From UBA817 sp049889215 (GTDB lineage: Bacteria; Margulisbacteria; Marinamargulisbacteria; UBA817), in contig JBMHDV010000024.1 of assembly GCA_049889215.1 (NCBI GenBank), positions 1-29,682 on the forward strand: a DNA stretch of 29,682 bases, in the 5' to 3' direction. Shown one piece after another: positions 7,093 to 15,242 of this stretch. A model generated the notes under the pieces. The model made no database searches and was not told the DNA's origin. It saw only the letters and a list, made by a program, of their open reading frames with translations. Position 1 is the stretch's first letter. The number at the start of each line of letters is the position of its first letter. Made by a program: the position numbers and the translations under genes.

Positions 7093-9411
7093 ATGAACAT
7101 TAATATACTTAATAAACATATTGCTGTTGGGGAAAAGCGTCCATTTAATACTAGTGATGCAGCATCAGTTCGTAAAGAACAAAAGCTTGATCCTAAAGAG
7201 TTAAGGGAAAAGCTCAATGATTTAATAAAGAAAACATTTCCCTGTAAGATTGGCTTTGAATTTATTGATCATTTTATAAAAGGGCTTTCTCAAAAACAGC
7301 TTAATGAATTTATTCAACAACTTGATGCTGAACCTACGGGTGTGGAAGGCTTCCCTTTTGAAGAAAATAACGTCCTTGACTGGGTTCTTTATTCTCATAA
7401 CGAGAAAACGATAATGATGCCACTTTTTCATCTGGTTGCGAGATATGGATCAAAAGATAGTATTAAAGCGGTATTAAAATGGGCTGAGCAAAATGACACT
7501 CAATTGGGCCTATTAACAAATGCGGTAACGGGGAATGATAAAGCGCTCAATGGGCTTACATTTTTTCATATGGTTGGGCGATTTGGATCAAAAGATAGTA
7601 TTAAAGCGGTATTAAATTGGATTAATCAAGATCCTTGTCCCAATCAAAATCCTCGTCGATTGGATCTATTAAATATACCAATAACGGGGAATGTTTGGGG
7701 CAATGGCTATACATTTTTTCATCTGGTTGTGGGAAATAAGTCAAAAGAAAAGATTGACGTGGTGTTGGCATGGGCTGGACAAACTGACGATCGATTGGAA
7801 TTGTTAAACGCACCGATAATGAAGAGTGATCGTGGTTCCAATGGCTATACATTTTTTCACATGGTTGGGCAATTGGGACCAGAAGAAAACATTAAAGCGG
7901 TATTAAAGTGGGCAGAACAAGATGTTGTTCGACTGAAAATGTTAGAAACGCCGATAACGGGGAATAAAAAAGGATGGGATGGCTTTACATTTCTTCACCT
8001 GGTTGGGAGATTTGGAACAAAAGAAACCATTAAAGCGGCTTTAAATTGTGCTGGAGAAAATAATGCTCTACTGAAAATGTTAAAAAGGCCGATAACGGAG
8101 AATGTTCTAGGTTACAATGGGAACTTATTTTTTCACCTGGTTGGGCGATATGGATCAAAAGTTAGTATTGAAGCGGTATTAAAATGGGCCGAGCAAAATG
8201 ACACTCAATTGGGCCTATTAACAGATGCTGTAACAGGGAATGAGAAAGAGCTCAATGGGCTTACATTTTTTCACCTGGTTGGGCGATATGGATCAAAAGA
8301 TAGTATTAAAGCGGTATTAAATTGGATTAATCAAGATCCTTGTCCCAATCAAAATCCTCGTCGATTGGGCCTATTATCAACCGCGATAACGGGGAATGAT
8401 AAAGGGGTCAATGGGTACTCATTTTTTCACCTGGTTGGGCGATTTGGATCAAAAGAAGCTGTTGAAGATGTGTTGGCATGGGTTGCCGAAGATTCAAGCC
8501 GATTGGGCCTATTATCAACCGCGATAATGGGGAATGATAAAGGGGTCAATGGCTGTACATTTTTGCACATGGTTGCTCGTTCACCAAATCCAGAACATAT
8601 TAAAGCTGTGTTGGCATGGGCCGCCCAAGATTCAAGCCGATTGGGCCTATTATCAACCGCGATAACGTGTAATGATATAGGGGGCAATGGGTGCTCATTT
8701 TTTCACATTGTTGCTTGTACTTTAAACCTAGAAAAAGTTAACGCTGTGTTGGCATGGGCCGAACAGAATGACGATCGATTGGGCCTATTATCAACCGCGA
8801 TAACGGGGAATGATAAAGGGTTGAATGGGTACTCATTTTTTCACCTGGTTGGGCGATTTGGATCAAAAACAAATATTAAAGCGGTATTGGCATGGGTTAA
8901 TAAAGAAGAGTTGTATAGCCATCGATTGGAATTATTAAAAGCACCGATAACGGGGAATGATGAAGCGTTCAATGGCAGCACATTTTTTCATTTAGTTAAC
9001 AATCATTCTGAATTGTTGTTGGAATTTATTCAAACGTTAGCCAATGAAGGCCGTAATCTTGAATTTATGTTACATTCAAACTTAAGAAATCAATCCCCAA
9101 TATCTTTGCTTATGGGTGATCACTTTCAGCAACAACCTAATTTAAAAATCAAGAATACAGTGTTGTTAACCAAGATTTTTAACCAACAGAAATTTCCAGA
9201 AGGCTCTGAGGATGATGGGGCTTGCCCAATTACTCAAGATTCGTTAGCCGGACAAGCGATTGTTTACATTCAAACGGTTGATAATAATGGAGAAAGTAAC
9301 TCACATCATTTTATGTACTCGGTGAGTGGTGCAATTCAACTGTTACGTCGTCCAATGGATGAGGCCAATACCCGTCAGCAGATTATAGACGTTTTATTTC
9401 GTCGCCCGTAA
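7093..9411 (+). CDS. Protein with tandem ~46-residue ankyrin-like repeats and a U-box-like C-terminus
   Basis: A soluble protein of 772 residues from the ATG at 7093 (a GTG directly before it is possible). Residues 15-31 read KR, ten residues, RKEQK, which fits the bipartite nuclear-localisation rule. About 11-12 repeats follow, mostly 46 residues (some 51): NG-x-TFFHLVGRFGSKDSIKAVLxWAEQ...RLGLL...PITGNDKG. The FHLVGRFGS-IKAVL half resembles an ankyrin helix pair with a long insert. The last 65 residues start CPITQDSL and continue with MYSVSGAIQLL and RQQIIDVL, spaced like a U-box (the E2-binding fold of some E3 ubiquitin ligases), but this is a weak similarity read by eye. No signal peptide is visible. 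TTGGAC (7053) and TAAATT (7077), 18 bases apart, could start a nearly leaderless transcript. Repeat structure certain, function unknown. Confidence 0.8.
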   Translation: MNINILNKHIAVGEKRPFNTSDAASVRKEQKLDPKELREKLNDLIKKTFPCKIGFEFIDHFIKGLSQKQLNEFIQQLDAEPTGVEGFPFEENNVLDWVLYSHNEKTIMMPLFHLVARYGSKDSIKAVLKWAEQNDTQLGLLTNAVTGNDKALNGLTFFHMVGRFGSKDSIKAVLNWINQDPCPNQNPRRLDLLNIPITGNVWGNGYTFFHLVVGNKSKEKIDVVLAWAGQTDDRLELLNAPIMKSDRGSNGYTFFHMVGQLGPEENIKAVLKWAEQDVVRLKMLETPITGNKKGWDGFTFLHLVGRFGTKETIKAALNCAGENNALLKMLKRPITENVLGYNGNLFFHLVGRYGSKVSIEAVLKWAEQNDTQLGLLTDAVTGNEKELNGLTFFHLVGRYGSKDSIKAVLNWINQDPCPNQNPRRLGLLSTAITGNDKGVNGYSFFHLVGRFGSKEAVEDVLAWVAEDSSRLGLLSTAIMGNDKGVNGCTFLHMVARSPNPEHIKAVLAWAAQDSSRLGLLSTAITCNDIGGNGCSFFHIVACTLNLEKVNAVLAWAEQNDDRLGLLSTAITGNDKGLNGYSFFHLVGRFGSKTNIKAVLAWVNKEELYSHRLELLKAPITGNDEAFNGSTFFHLVNNHSELLLEFIQTLANEGRNLEFMLHSNLRNQSPISLLMGDHFQQQPNLKIKNTVLLTKIFNQQKFPEGSEDDGACPITQDSLAGQAIVYIQTVDNNGESNSHHFMYSVSGAIQLLRRPMDEANTRQQIIDVLFRRP
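7450..8372 (+). repeat. Duplicated two-unit block inside the 46-residue-repeat gene
   Basis: Bases 7450-7667 and 8155-8372 are near-identical (offset 705 bases, 235 codons). Both encode the same pair of repeat units, including the unusual five-residue-longer unit with DPCPNQNPRR. The three units between them (about 7700-8100) are more diverged. The block was therefore copied in frame, as in the ankyrin gene at 1668-3995. Confidence 0.8.
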
Positions 9412-9437
9412 TGCAGTCTTTGTGGTAACCTAAGGGT

Positions 9438-9833
9438 ATGAATCGTTGGTTAACCCCGCAGTTGATTGATCATGTGGCCCGTTTTGTTTTAGCGGTCATT
9501 TTCTTGTTTTATGGGTTCAATTATTTTTTGGGATGGTTGCCATGGCCAGACATGCCGTTGGAGGCAATCATGTTTTTGGACGCACTACAAAAGGTGGGGT
9601 ATTTGTTTCCTGTGGTATTTTCAATTCAATTGTTGGGTGGGGTGTTATTACTGCTCAATCGTTTTGTGCCTTTGGCCATCGTCATGTTGGCACCCATTGT
9701 GATTAATATTGTTTTATTTCATGGTTTTTTAAATCCTGGGGATGGGTACATGGCCGTGTTGCTAGCAGTGCTACTCATTATCTTAACAAACCATCACCGC
9801 CAGGCGTTTACTGGCGTATTCAAATTTAAATAA
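9438..9833 (+). CDS. DoxX-like small membrane protein
   Basis: A 131-residue integral membrane protein with four hydrophobic segments (about residues 13-31, 50-72, 76-95 and 104-117) and an N-terminal helix reading HVARFVLAVIFLFYGFNYFLG. The RF-LA-IF-FYG pattern and four-helix layout match DoxX-like proteins, a broad family with no single defined function (some are linked to quinone or redox chemistry). AAGG at 9432 lies close to the ATG. The stop codon overlaps the crcB start (TAATG), so the two genes are translationally coupled. Family assignment moderate; role unknown. Confidence 0.7.
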   Translation: MNRWLTPQLIDHVARFVLAVIFLFYGFNYFLGWLPWPDMPLEAIMFLDALQKVGYLFPVVFSIQLLGGVLLLLNRFVPLAIVMLAPIVINIVLFHGFLNPGDGYMAVLLAVLLIILTNHHRQAFTGVFKFK

Positions 9834-10177
9834 TGGCGTTTGCTTTGGTGGCTGTTGGTGGTGCATTGGGGGCCTTGGCTCGCTATGGGTGCCTGTTGTT
9901 GTTTCCTACGCATGCAACGGTGACCATTTTGCTGGTGAATGGCATTGGTAGCCTATCCATTGGGTTCTTGTATCAAGCCAATGTGACGCCCGTGTGGTTG
10001 TTTGTTGGTGTTGGGTTTTGTGGGGCATTAACCACGTTTTCAACCTTTTCGTTGGATACGGTAAAGCTATTGCAAAGTGGCCAATGGGTGTCTGCCCTGG
10101 CATTGGTATTAGGAATGAACGCGGTTTGTGTCTTGGCCTGCCTTAGTGGGCTGCTGTTGCGTCGCTTAATAGGTTGA
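9833..10177 (+). CDS. crcB: Fluoride channel CrcB/FluC
   Basis: A 114-residue, four-helix membrane protein of the CrcB/Fluc family, which exports fluoride as an antiparallel dimer. Diagnostic motifs are present: GGALGALARYG at the N-terminus, LVNGIGSLSIGF in helix 2 (with the conserved Asn), and GFCGALTTFSTFS in helix 3 with the phenylalanines that line the fluoride path. It overlaps the DoxX-like gene by one base and runs 35 bases into the 3' end of ribH on the other strand. No fluoride riboswitch is visible: only 26 bases separate the upstream gene from the DoxX-like gene. Confidence 0.95.
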   Translation: MAFALVAVGGALGALARYGCLLLFPTHATVTILLVNGIGSLSIGFLYQANVTPVWLFVGVGFCGALTTFSTFSLDTVKLLQSGQWVSALALVLGMNAVCVLACLSGLLLRRLIG

Positions 10178-10658
10178 TCATCTCAAGGGCCGTTAACGCC
10201 GCCTCATACCCTTTATTGCTCGTGCAGTTTGGCTTTGATCGTTCATCCGCTTGCGCTTTGGTATTGGTGGTTAGAACACAAAAAATACCCGGTTTTTTAT
10301 GATTGGCATTGGCCAATGTCATGCCTTGCGTGATGGCATCGCATACATAATCAAAATGGGGGGTATCACCTTTAATTACACAGGCAATGGCAATAATGGC
10401 GTCATACTTTGGAAAGATGGTTTCTGCCACAACCGGCACTTCAAATGCACCAGGCACCCAGTGCGTAACAATATTCGACTCAGAAACTCCATGCTCAGTT
10501 AAACCCGTAATGGCACCCATCAATAATGATTTTGTTATGCGTTCATTAAATTTTGCGCATATAATGCCAATTTTTTTTCCTGTTCCAGTTAAACTGCCTT
10601 CGATGGCATGCGCTGGTGGGGTGTATCCCGTAGGATTGCCAGTAATGTTATCAGACAT
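10143..10658 (-). CDS. ribH: 6,7-dimethyl-8-ribityllumazine synthase (RibH)
   Basis: Catalyses condensation of 5-amino-6-ribitylaminouracil with 3,4-dihydroxy-2-butanone 4-phosphate, the penultimate step of riboflavin synthesis. The 171-residue sequence has the family motifs KIGIICAKFNE, HWVPGAFEVPVVAE, IAIACVIKGDTPHFDYV (with the catalytic His) and the terminal NKGYEAALTALEMI. The start overlaps the 3' end of ribBA by 8 bases, so the two are coupled in one minus-strand operon. Its 3' end overlaps the convergent crcB by 35 bases, with no room for a terminator between them. A 27-residue N-terminal stretch before KIGII is slightly longer than usual. Confidence 0.96.
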   Translation of the reverse strand: MSDNITGNPTGYTPPAHAIEGSLTGTGKKIGIICAKFNERITKSLLMGAITGLTEHGVSESNIVTHWVPGAFEVPVVAETIFPKYDAIIAIACVIKGDTPHFDYVCDAITQGMTLANANHKKPGIFCVLTTNTKAQADERSKPNCTSNKGYEAALTALEMINLLSDATAAH

Positions 10659-11925
10659 TGTTTTTTAACATGTGCCCAAGTTTATTGGCCTTGGTGGATA
10701 AGTAATGTTGATTGTGTTTACAGGCAGTGATTTCGATGGGGACGCGTTCAACCACTTCCAAACCGTACCCTTCCAGTCCAATGATCTTCTTTGGGTTATT
10801 GGTAATTAGGCGCAATTTTGTTAGGTTTAAATCCAACATCATTTGAGCACCAACACCGTAGTCGCGTAAATCAGCTTTGAAGCCCAACTTTTCGTTGGCC
10901 TCAACGGTATCAGCCCCTTGTTCTTGCAGCTTATAGGCTTTTAACTTGTTGGCAATGCCAATGCCACGCCCTTCTTGGCTCATGTATAACACGGCGCCTT
11001 TGCCTTCTTTGGCAATCATTTGCATCGCTGTCGATAATTGTGGGCCACAATCACATCGTTGCGATCCAAACACATCCCCGGTAATGCACTCCGAATGAAC
11101 ACGCACCATGATGGGGTCATCAGCGACCCATTCACCCATGGTCAGGGCATAATGGAATTTTTTATTGATCATATCTTCATAACAGGTAAGTTGGAAGTGG
11201 CCATGATCGGTTGGCATTTCAACTGTTTCAACTTTATTAATAAAGCGCTCGGTTTGAATGCGATGTTGAATTAAATCTTTAATGGTAATCATCTTTAAAT
11301 TGTGATCCTTTGCAAATTTGAATAACTCATCACGTCGGGCCATTTCGCCGTCATCTTTAATAATTTCACAAATCACACCGGCTGGAGAAACGCCAGCCAA
11401 GCGTGCCAAGTCCACAGCGGCTTCCGTATGCCCTGCGCGCTTTAAAACACCCATTTCTCGTGCTTGCAACGGAAATATATGGCCAGGAGACACCAAGTCA
11501 TCAGCAGAACTTGTGGGTGATATCACCAATTGAATGGTTTTAGCCCGTTCAGCGGCCGAAATGCCAGTGGTAATGCCATGTTTTTGGGCACCATCAATCG
11601 ATACCGTAAACGCTGTTTTTAACTTTTCTTGGTTGTCAGGTACCATTTGCTTTAAATCAAACTTATTTAATATGGCATCGGTTGCAGGTAAACAAACCAA
11701 TCCTTTAGCATACTTGATCATAAAATTAATGGCTTCCGGTGTCGCAAATTGGGCAGCCATAACCAAATCACCTTCATTTTCGCGATCTTCATCGTCCACA
11801 ACAATCACCATTTTTCCATTGGCAATGTCTGCAATGGCAGCGGGGATTGAGTCAAATTGTTCGTTTTCCATGCCATTATTGTACATCAGTGTGGCCGCCA
11901 GCCCAATAGCAAAGCGGATTTCCAT
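10651..11925 (-). CDS. ribBA: Bifunctional DHBP synthase / GTP cyclohydrolase II (RibBA)
   Basis: Performs two entry steps of riboflavin synthesis. The N-terminal half (residues about 25-220) is 3,4-dihydroxy-2-butanone 4-phosphate synthase, with DDEDRENEGDLVMAAQ and RAGHTEAAVDLARLAG. The C-terminal half (about 225-420) is GTP cyclohydrolase II, with the zinc motif SECITGDVFGSQRCDCG, the EGRGIGI loop and NNPKKIIGLEGYGL. The longest frame starts at 11925, where AAGG lies about 6 bases upstream. Homologues usually begin near Met19 (ATG at 11871, MENEQFDSIPAAI), so the first 18 residues are uncertain. It is transcribed ahead of ribH. Only about 60 bases separate it from the divergent gene at 11985, too little for an FMN riboswitch. 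Confidence 0.96.
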   Translation of the reverse strand: MEIRFAIGLAATLMYNNGMENEQFDSIPAAIADIANGKMVIVVDDEDRENEGDLVMAAQFATPEAINFMIKYAKGLVCLPATDAILNKFDLKQMVPDNQEKLKTAFTVSIDGAQKHGITTGISAAERAKTIQLVISPTSSADDLVSPGHIFPLQAREMGVLKRAGHTEAAVDLARLAGVSPAGVICEIIKDDGEMARRDELFKFAKDHNLKMITIKDLIQHRIQTERFINKVETVEMPTDHGHFQLTCYEDMINKKFHYALTMGEWVADDPIMVRVHSECITGDVFGSQRCDCGPQLSTAMQMIAKEGKGAVLYMSQEGRGIGIANKLKAYKLQEQGADTVEANEKLGFKADLRDYGVGAQMMLDLNLTKLRLITNNPKKIIGLEGYGLEVVERVPIEITACKHNQHYLSTKANKLGHMLKNNV

Positions 11926-11984
11926 GGTTGCCTTGCTGGTTTTTTGTTAAAATATAGTTGAATTTAATTTTGGGAGGCAATCAT

Positions 11985-12398
11985 ATGTCAATTTTAAAAA
12001 AAATGGTATCATCGGGGTTCCAACGCAAGGAGATAACACAAGAAACGATATTATCCTGTGTTAAAGAAATTATTACTTTAATACCTAGTACAGCTACTTT
12101 TTATATTGATAATCAAGCTTTGATCAACCATATTAATAAGTTTGAGCTGTCACTTGAACCAAAGGGTGTTGGGGGCGTTGCGTCAACCAATTTAAATCGA
12201 GGTACATATGTTCAGTTAAAAGATTTTGAAGGCCTTATGAATAAGTTTCATACAGCTTTGAATAAAACGCTTAATATAAATGAGAAGATTAAATCAAAAG
12301 AGATTCAGGGTCAGTTACGCCGCACTATTCAAGAATTTGAGTCAATGCATAAACTGTCGAGTGGCGAGGGTAAAAATCGCAATTGTTCTATCCTTTAA
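11985..12398 (+). CDS. Small protein ending in CaaX-like CSIL; unknown function
   Basis: A 137-residue, mostly helical, hydrophilic protein that I do not recognise. The ATG at 11985 is chosen because GGGAGG at 11972-11977 lies 7 bases upstream; a TTG at 11958 would add nine residues. It starts MSILKKMVSSGF and ends KNRNCSIL. The last four residues, Cys-Ser-Ile-Leu, fit the CaaX box that eukaryotic prenyltransferases modify (Leu at X favours geranylgeranyl), and basic residues lie shortly before it. Some intracellular bacterial effectors use such tails, but a chance match is possible in one protein. No signal peptide or membrane helix. It is divergent from ribBA and is followed by another unknown gene. 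Confidence 0.7.
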   Translation: MSILKKMVSSGFQRKEITQETILSCVKEIITLIPSTATFYIDNQALINHINKFELSLEPKGVGGVASTNLNRGTYVQLKDFEGLMNKFHTALNKTLNINEKIKSKEIQGQLRRTIQEFESMHKLSSGEGKNRNCSIL

Positions 12399-12561
12399 TT
12401 GTCGATGTAGTGTTGTGTATTGGGTTGGCCAATAGCGGTAATCATTTATTTTAAATACAGATATTTATATAGCTCCATCTAAATTTAACGAATCGTTTGG
12501 TCCAGTTGATTAAATGACGTATTTTTTGTTTGCTTTGACTTAAATTGGGGTATAACAAAGC

Positions 12562-15198
12562 ATGACAAACTTTGACTTTGTTTCAGGTTTTGGTGAAAAC
12601 AAAACTTCATGGGGTGGTAAACCGCATCCTTTAAAGTCATATAATAAAATAACGCGACAAAATAGTGAACTAATATCTAATATGATTGAAGCTACGCTAG
12701 ATAAAGATCAAAAGTCTGCGTTTTTTTTATCAATTCAACATTCTATCTTTGATGATCCACCATCAAATGAATTAATTACTGAATTGGATGCCGACTGTTG
12801 TGTGCCTGGCTTTAAAAACAGTGATCGGGTTATATATGAAGAAAATTGGCCTGAGTTAATGGATTTTATTGATCAACATAAAGGAAATGAGCGAGCCTTT
12901 GGCCTTGAACAATTAAAAAATACGCGCACTGTGCAATACATACGATTAATGACTCGTTTGAAAAAGATAAATTCAAAACAACATCTTGATACGAGTTTGA
13001 AACCTCGGCGGGTTTTACAGCGATTGAAACATTCAAAAAATAAACAATTGATCAAGAAGCTAAACTTTAAACAAGCGTTAACCATTTATCAGTCTGTGGC
13101 TGAATACTTGGATGAAAACCAAAAAAGCAAGGCCATTCAGTTACTTGGTTTGGTTGAAAAAAATTCATATAATTCAGATTCTTTGGGTTCTAAAGTAAAA
13201 GAGATGCAACACTTAATTAAAGACGATATGGTTCTATTTCAAAAATTACTGGTTTATTTTGCAAAAAATATTGCAGCGGATGATACATTGCAGTCATTAA
13301 ATGAGCTGGACATCAATGTGCTTATAAACGTCCTAAAAACTTTGCCAAAAAATATACGTATAAGTGGACAACAACATCGTCATCTTAGAGATCTAAAAAG
13401 TAACTTGCAGGAATGGCTCAATAAGCAGAACATCAATACGTTAAGCTTAGATGCTCGTTTGTATTTGCACAGTTTAGGCAAGGATTTTAAGCAATTAAAG
13501 TTGGAGGAATCTTTTAAAGCTGCAGGCTTAGATGCCTTTAAGCGAATTGACGGACACCCGTTTGAGGTTGAACAATTTTTAATTTTAAGAAAAATTGTGT
13601 TAACTCAACCCAATGCATCTGATGAACAAAAGCAAACGGTATTGGATGATTTAGGTCAACGCTGCAAGCTTATTTCTTATTTAGGTAAGGCACAAAGAAC
13701 CGATTTAAGTGATAAAGAAAGTGCCTACATTGATCGTAAGCTTCGCTTTGAATGGTTGTTTCATTTAGTTGAAAGTGATTTGAAGAATATTGACCTAGAT
13801 CAGTTTAAATTTCGTTTTGTAAATCAATTATACCTGCAGAATCAATTATCACAGGTTGACGTAGTGACGTTTTTGTTTGCTCAACAATTGTTGGACATTG
13901 ACGATATCCAACAATTAAAAGTCTATTTTAAAGAGCATTGGATGCTTGGTGATCATCGGCTGAGTTTAGGAACGGATTTATTTTCTGAAAAAGATCCATT
14001 TTTAGCTGATGGGGCTCAAGTTCAGCAGACGTTGCATCCAGCTCCTGAGCCAGTGTCGGGTGACTCTTCGATAAAGAGTTATGTTCAGTCAATGTTTGGT
14101 GATGAAACAACCATTTACGTTGTCGATAATGAAGGGAAAAAAACAAAGTATTCTACTGAGTCTGATTATAAACCAAAAGAAGGTGATAAGGTTCATTACC
14201 ATCGTCAAATGGCCATTGATTATATTGAAAAAATAGTTGCCCATATGTCTAAAAAATTTTCTGATGCGTTTACTAGATTTGAACAGGTCTTCAATGCGAT
14301 GGATCCAGATCAAAAATCGGTGATTATTCATCAATTATTAGAAGGCAGTCCATTAGGGGGCAGTGGGTACGAGTCATTGGATTCGAATTGTGGTGCAAAA
14401 ATGTTGTCTGTTGCAGAACAGGTTGTTCGTCGAACGATGGGTGAACGGCATGTGACGGATCTTAGTTTAGCAGATCAACTTAAGGCGTGTGTTCATCAAT
14501 TTAGAGATAATCAAGTTGAGCAGGTAATCAATTCAATGTTTGTAAATATCACGCGTGATACAGAGTTGTTATGCCCTGGGGACGTTATATTTCCGCTATC
14601 GGATGCTGATAAAAAACAGTTTATAGATGTCCTAAACCAAACTATTTTTAACACCTATATTTTTGATATTACTAAAGTTCCGTTAACAGATAAAGAGTTG
14701 TATGTTTTGGCGAATAAACAAGATGCCTTGTCTGAGGAATTAATACAATGCCAAATTCTAAAAACAAAGGTCGCGCATGAGCAAATTGGGTTCTTTGAAG
14801 ATCTCAACCAAATCATACGCAATGAATGGTATTCAAAAAATCAAGACATCCCCCCTTCTTTTGCGGCTGAATTTTGGCCTGGGACGCTTAAATTACGGTT
14901 TTATCGTGAGTTGGCCAAGGTGTATACGCCTAAAACGATTATGGCGCATGTTCGATTATATTTAAAAGGTTTATTTGAGTCTGAAGAATTAAATAACGAT
15001 CGAAGAATTAGTTTTTATCTGGATTTAGCGCGTAAAGCTAAGCTTGATGGGGCAGCTGATTTTGAAATGGGAGATCTGCTCAATTACTTTGAGGATGATG
15101 TGGCTACCATTAAAGACGATCGTATCATTGCTCAACTATTAACTCATCCAGACATTGCTATGCTGGGTATGACTACTGCCGCTGAACTTCCCAGTTAG
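12562..15198 (+). CDS. Large (878 residues) cytoplasmic-type protein of unknown function
   Basis: I do not recognise this protein. It has no signal peptide, membrane segment or clear tandem repeat, and is rich in charged, helix-forming stretches with scattered Leu, Lys, Asp and Gln. A possible linker at about residues 480-515 (Ala/Pro/Ser-rich, AQVQQTLHPAPEPVSGDSS) may separate an N-terminal helical half from a C-terminal half with a Gly-rich LLEGSPLGGSGYESL segment. No Shine-Dalgarno sequence precedes the ATG; a TATAAC at 12551-12556 would place transcription start at or next to the ATG. It ends before a bidirectional hairpin terminator. Its size, lack of family signal and neighbours suggest a lineage-specific protein, possibly a secreted effector; this is inference only. 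Confidence 0.85.
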   Translation: MTNFDFVSGFGENKTSWGGKPHPLKSYNKITRQNSELISNMIEATLDKDQKSAFFLSIQHSIFDDPPSNELITELDADCCVPGFKNSDRVIYEENWPELMDFIDQHKGNERAFGLEQLKNTRTVQYIRLMTRLKKINSKQHLDTSLKPRRVLQRLKHSKNKQLIKKLNFKQALTIYQSVAEYLDENQKSKAIQLLGLVEKNSYNSDSLGSKVKEMQHLIKDDMVLFQKLLVYFAKNIAADDTLQSLNELDINVLINVLKTLPKNIRISGQQHRHLRDLKSNLQEWLNKQNINTLSLDARLYLHSLGKDFKQLKLEESFKAAGLDAFKRIDGHPFEVEQFLILRKIVLTQPNASDEQKQTVLDDLGQRCKLISYLGKAQRTDLSDKESAYIDRKLRFEWLFHLVESDLKNIDLDQFKFRFVNQLYLQNQLSQVDVVTFLFAQQLLDIDDIQQLKVYFKEHWMLGDHRLSLGTDLFSEKDPFLADGAQVQQTLHPAPEPVSGDSSIKSYVQSMFGDETTIYVVDNEGKKTKYSTESDYKPKEGDKVHYHRQMAIDYIEKIVAHMSKKFSDAFTRFEQVFNAMDPDQKSVIIHQLLEGSPLGGSGYESLDSNCGAKMLSVAEQVVRRTMGERHVTDLSLADQLKACVHQFRDNQVEQVINSMFVNITRDTELLCPGDVIFPLSDADKKQFIDVLNQTIFNTYIFDITKVPLTDKELYVLANKQDALSEELIQCQILKTKVAHEQIGFFEDLNQIIRNEWYSKNQDIPPSFAAEFWPGTLKLRFYRELAKVYTPKTIMAHVRLYLKGLFESEELNNDRRISFYLDLARKAKLDGAADFEMGDLLNYFEDDVATIKDDRIIAQLLTHPDIAMLGMTTAAELPS

Positions 15199-15207
15199 TA
15201 ACACATG

Positions 15208-15237
15208 AAAACCATTGATACTCTTGAATGGTTTTTT
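15208..15237 (+). terminator. Intrinsic terminator, likely bidirectional
   Basis: AAAACCATT (15208-15216) pairs with AATGGTTTT (15227-15235) across a 10-base loop, followed by further T residues. It sits between the stop codons of the convergent genes at 12562-15198 (+) and ribE (-). The A-run on the left gives a U-tract in the opposite direction, so it can end both transcripts. Confidence 0.8.
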
Positions 15238-15242
15238 CTGTG

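Noticed and set aside
9412..9437. Fluoride (crcB) riboswitch before the DoxX-crcB pair
   Set aside because: Only 26 bases separate the upstream stop from the start codon, too short for the motif.
11926..11984. FMN riboswitch upstream of ribBA
   Set aside because: The divergent gap is about 60 bases and lacks the conserved FMN aptamer sequences.
11958..11984. TTG start for the CSIL protein
   Set aside because: GGGAGG at 11972-11977 fits the ATG at 11985 and would lie inside the longer frame.
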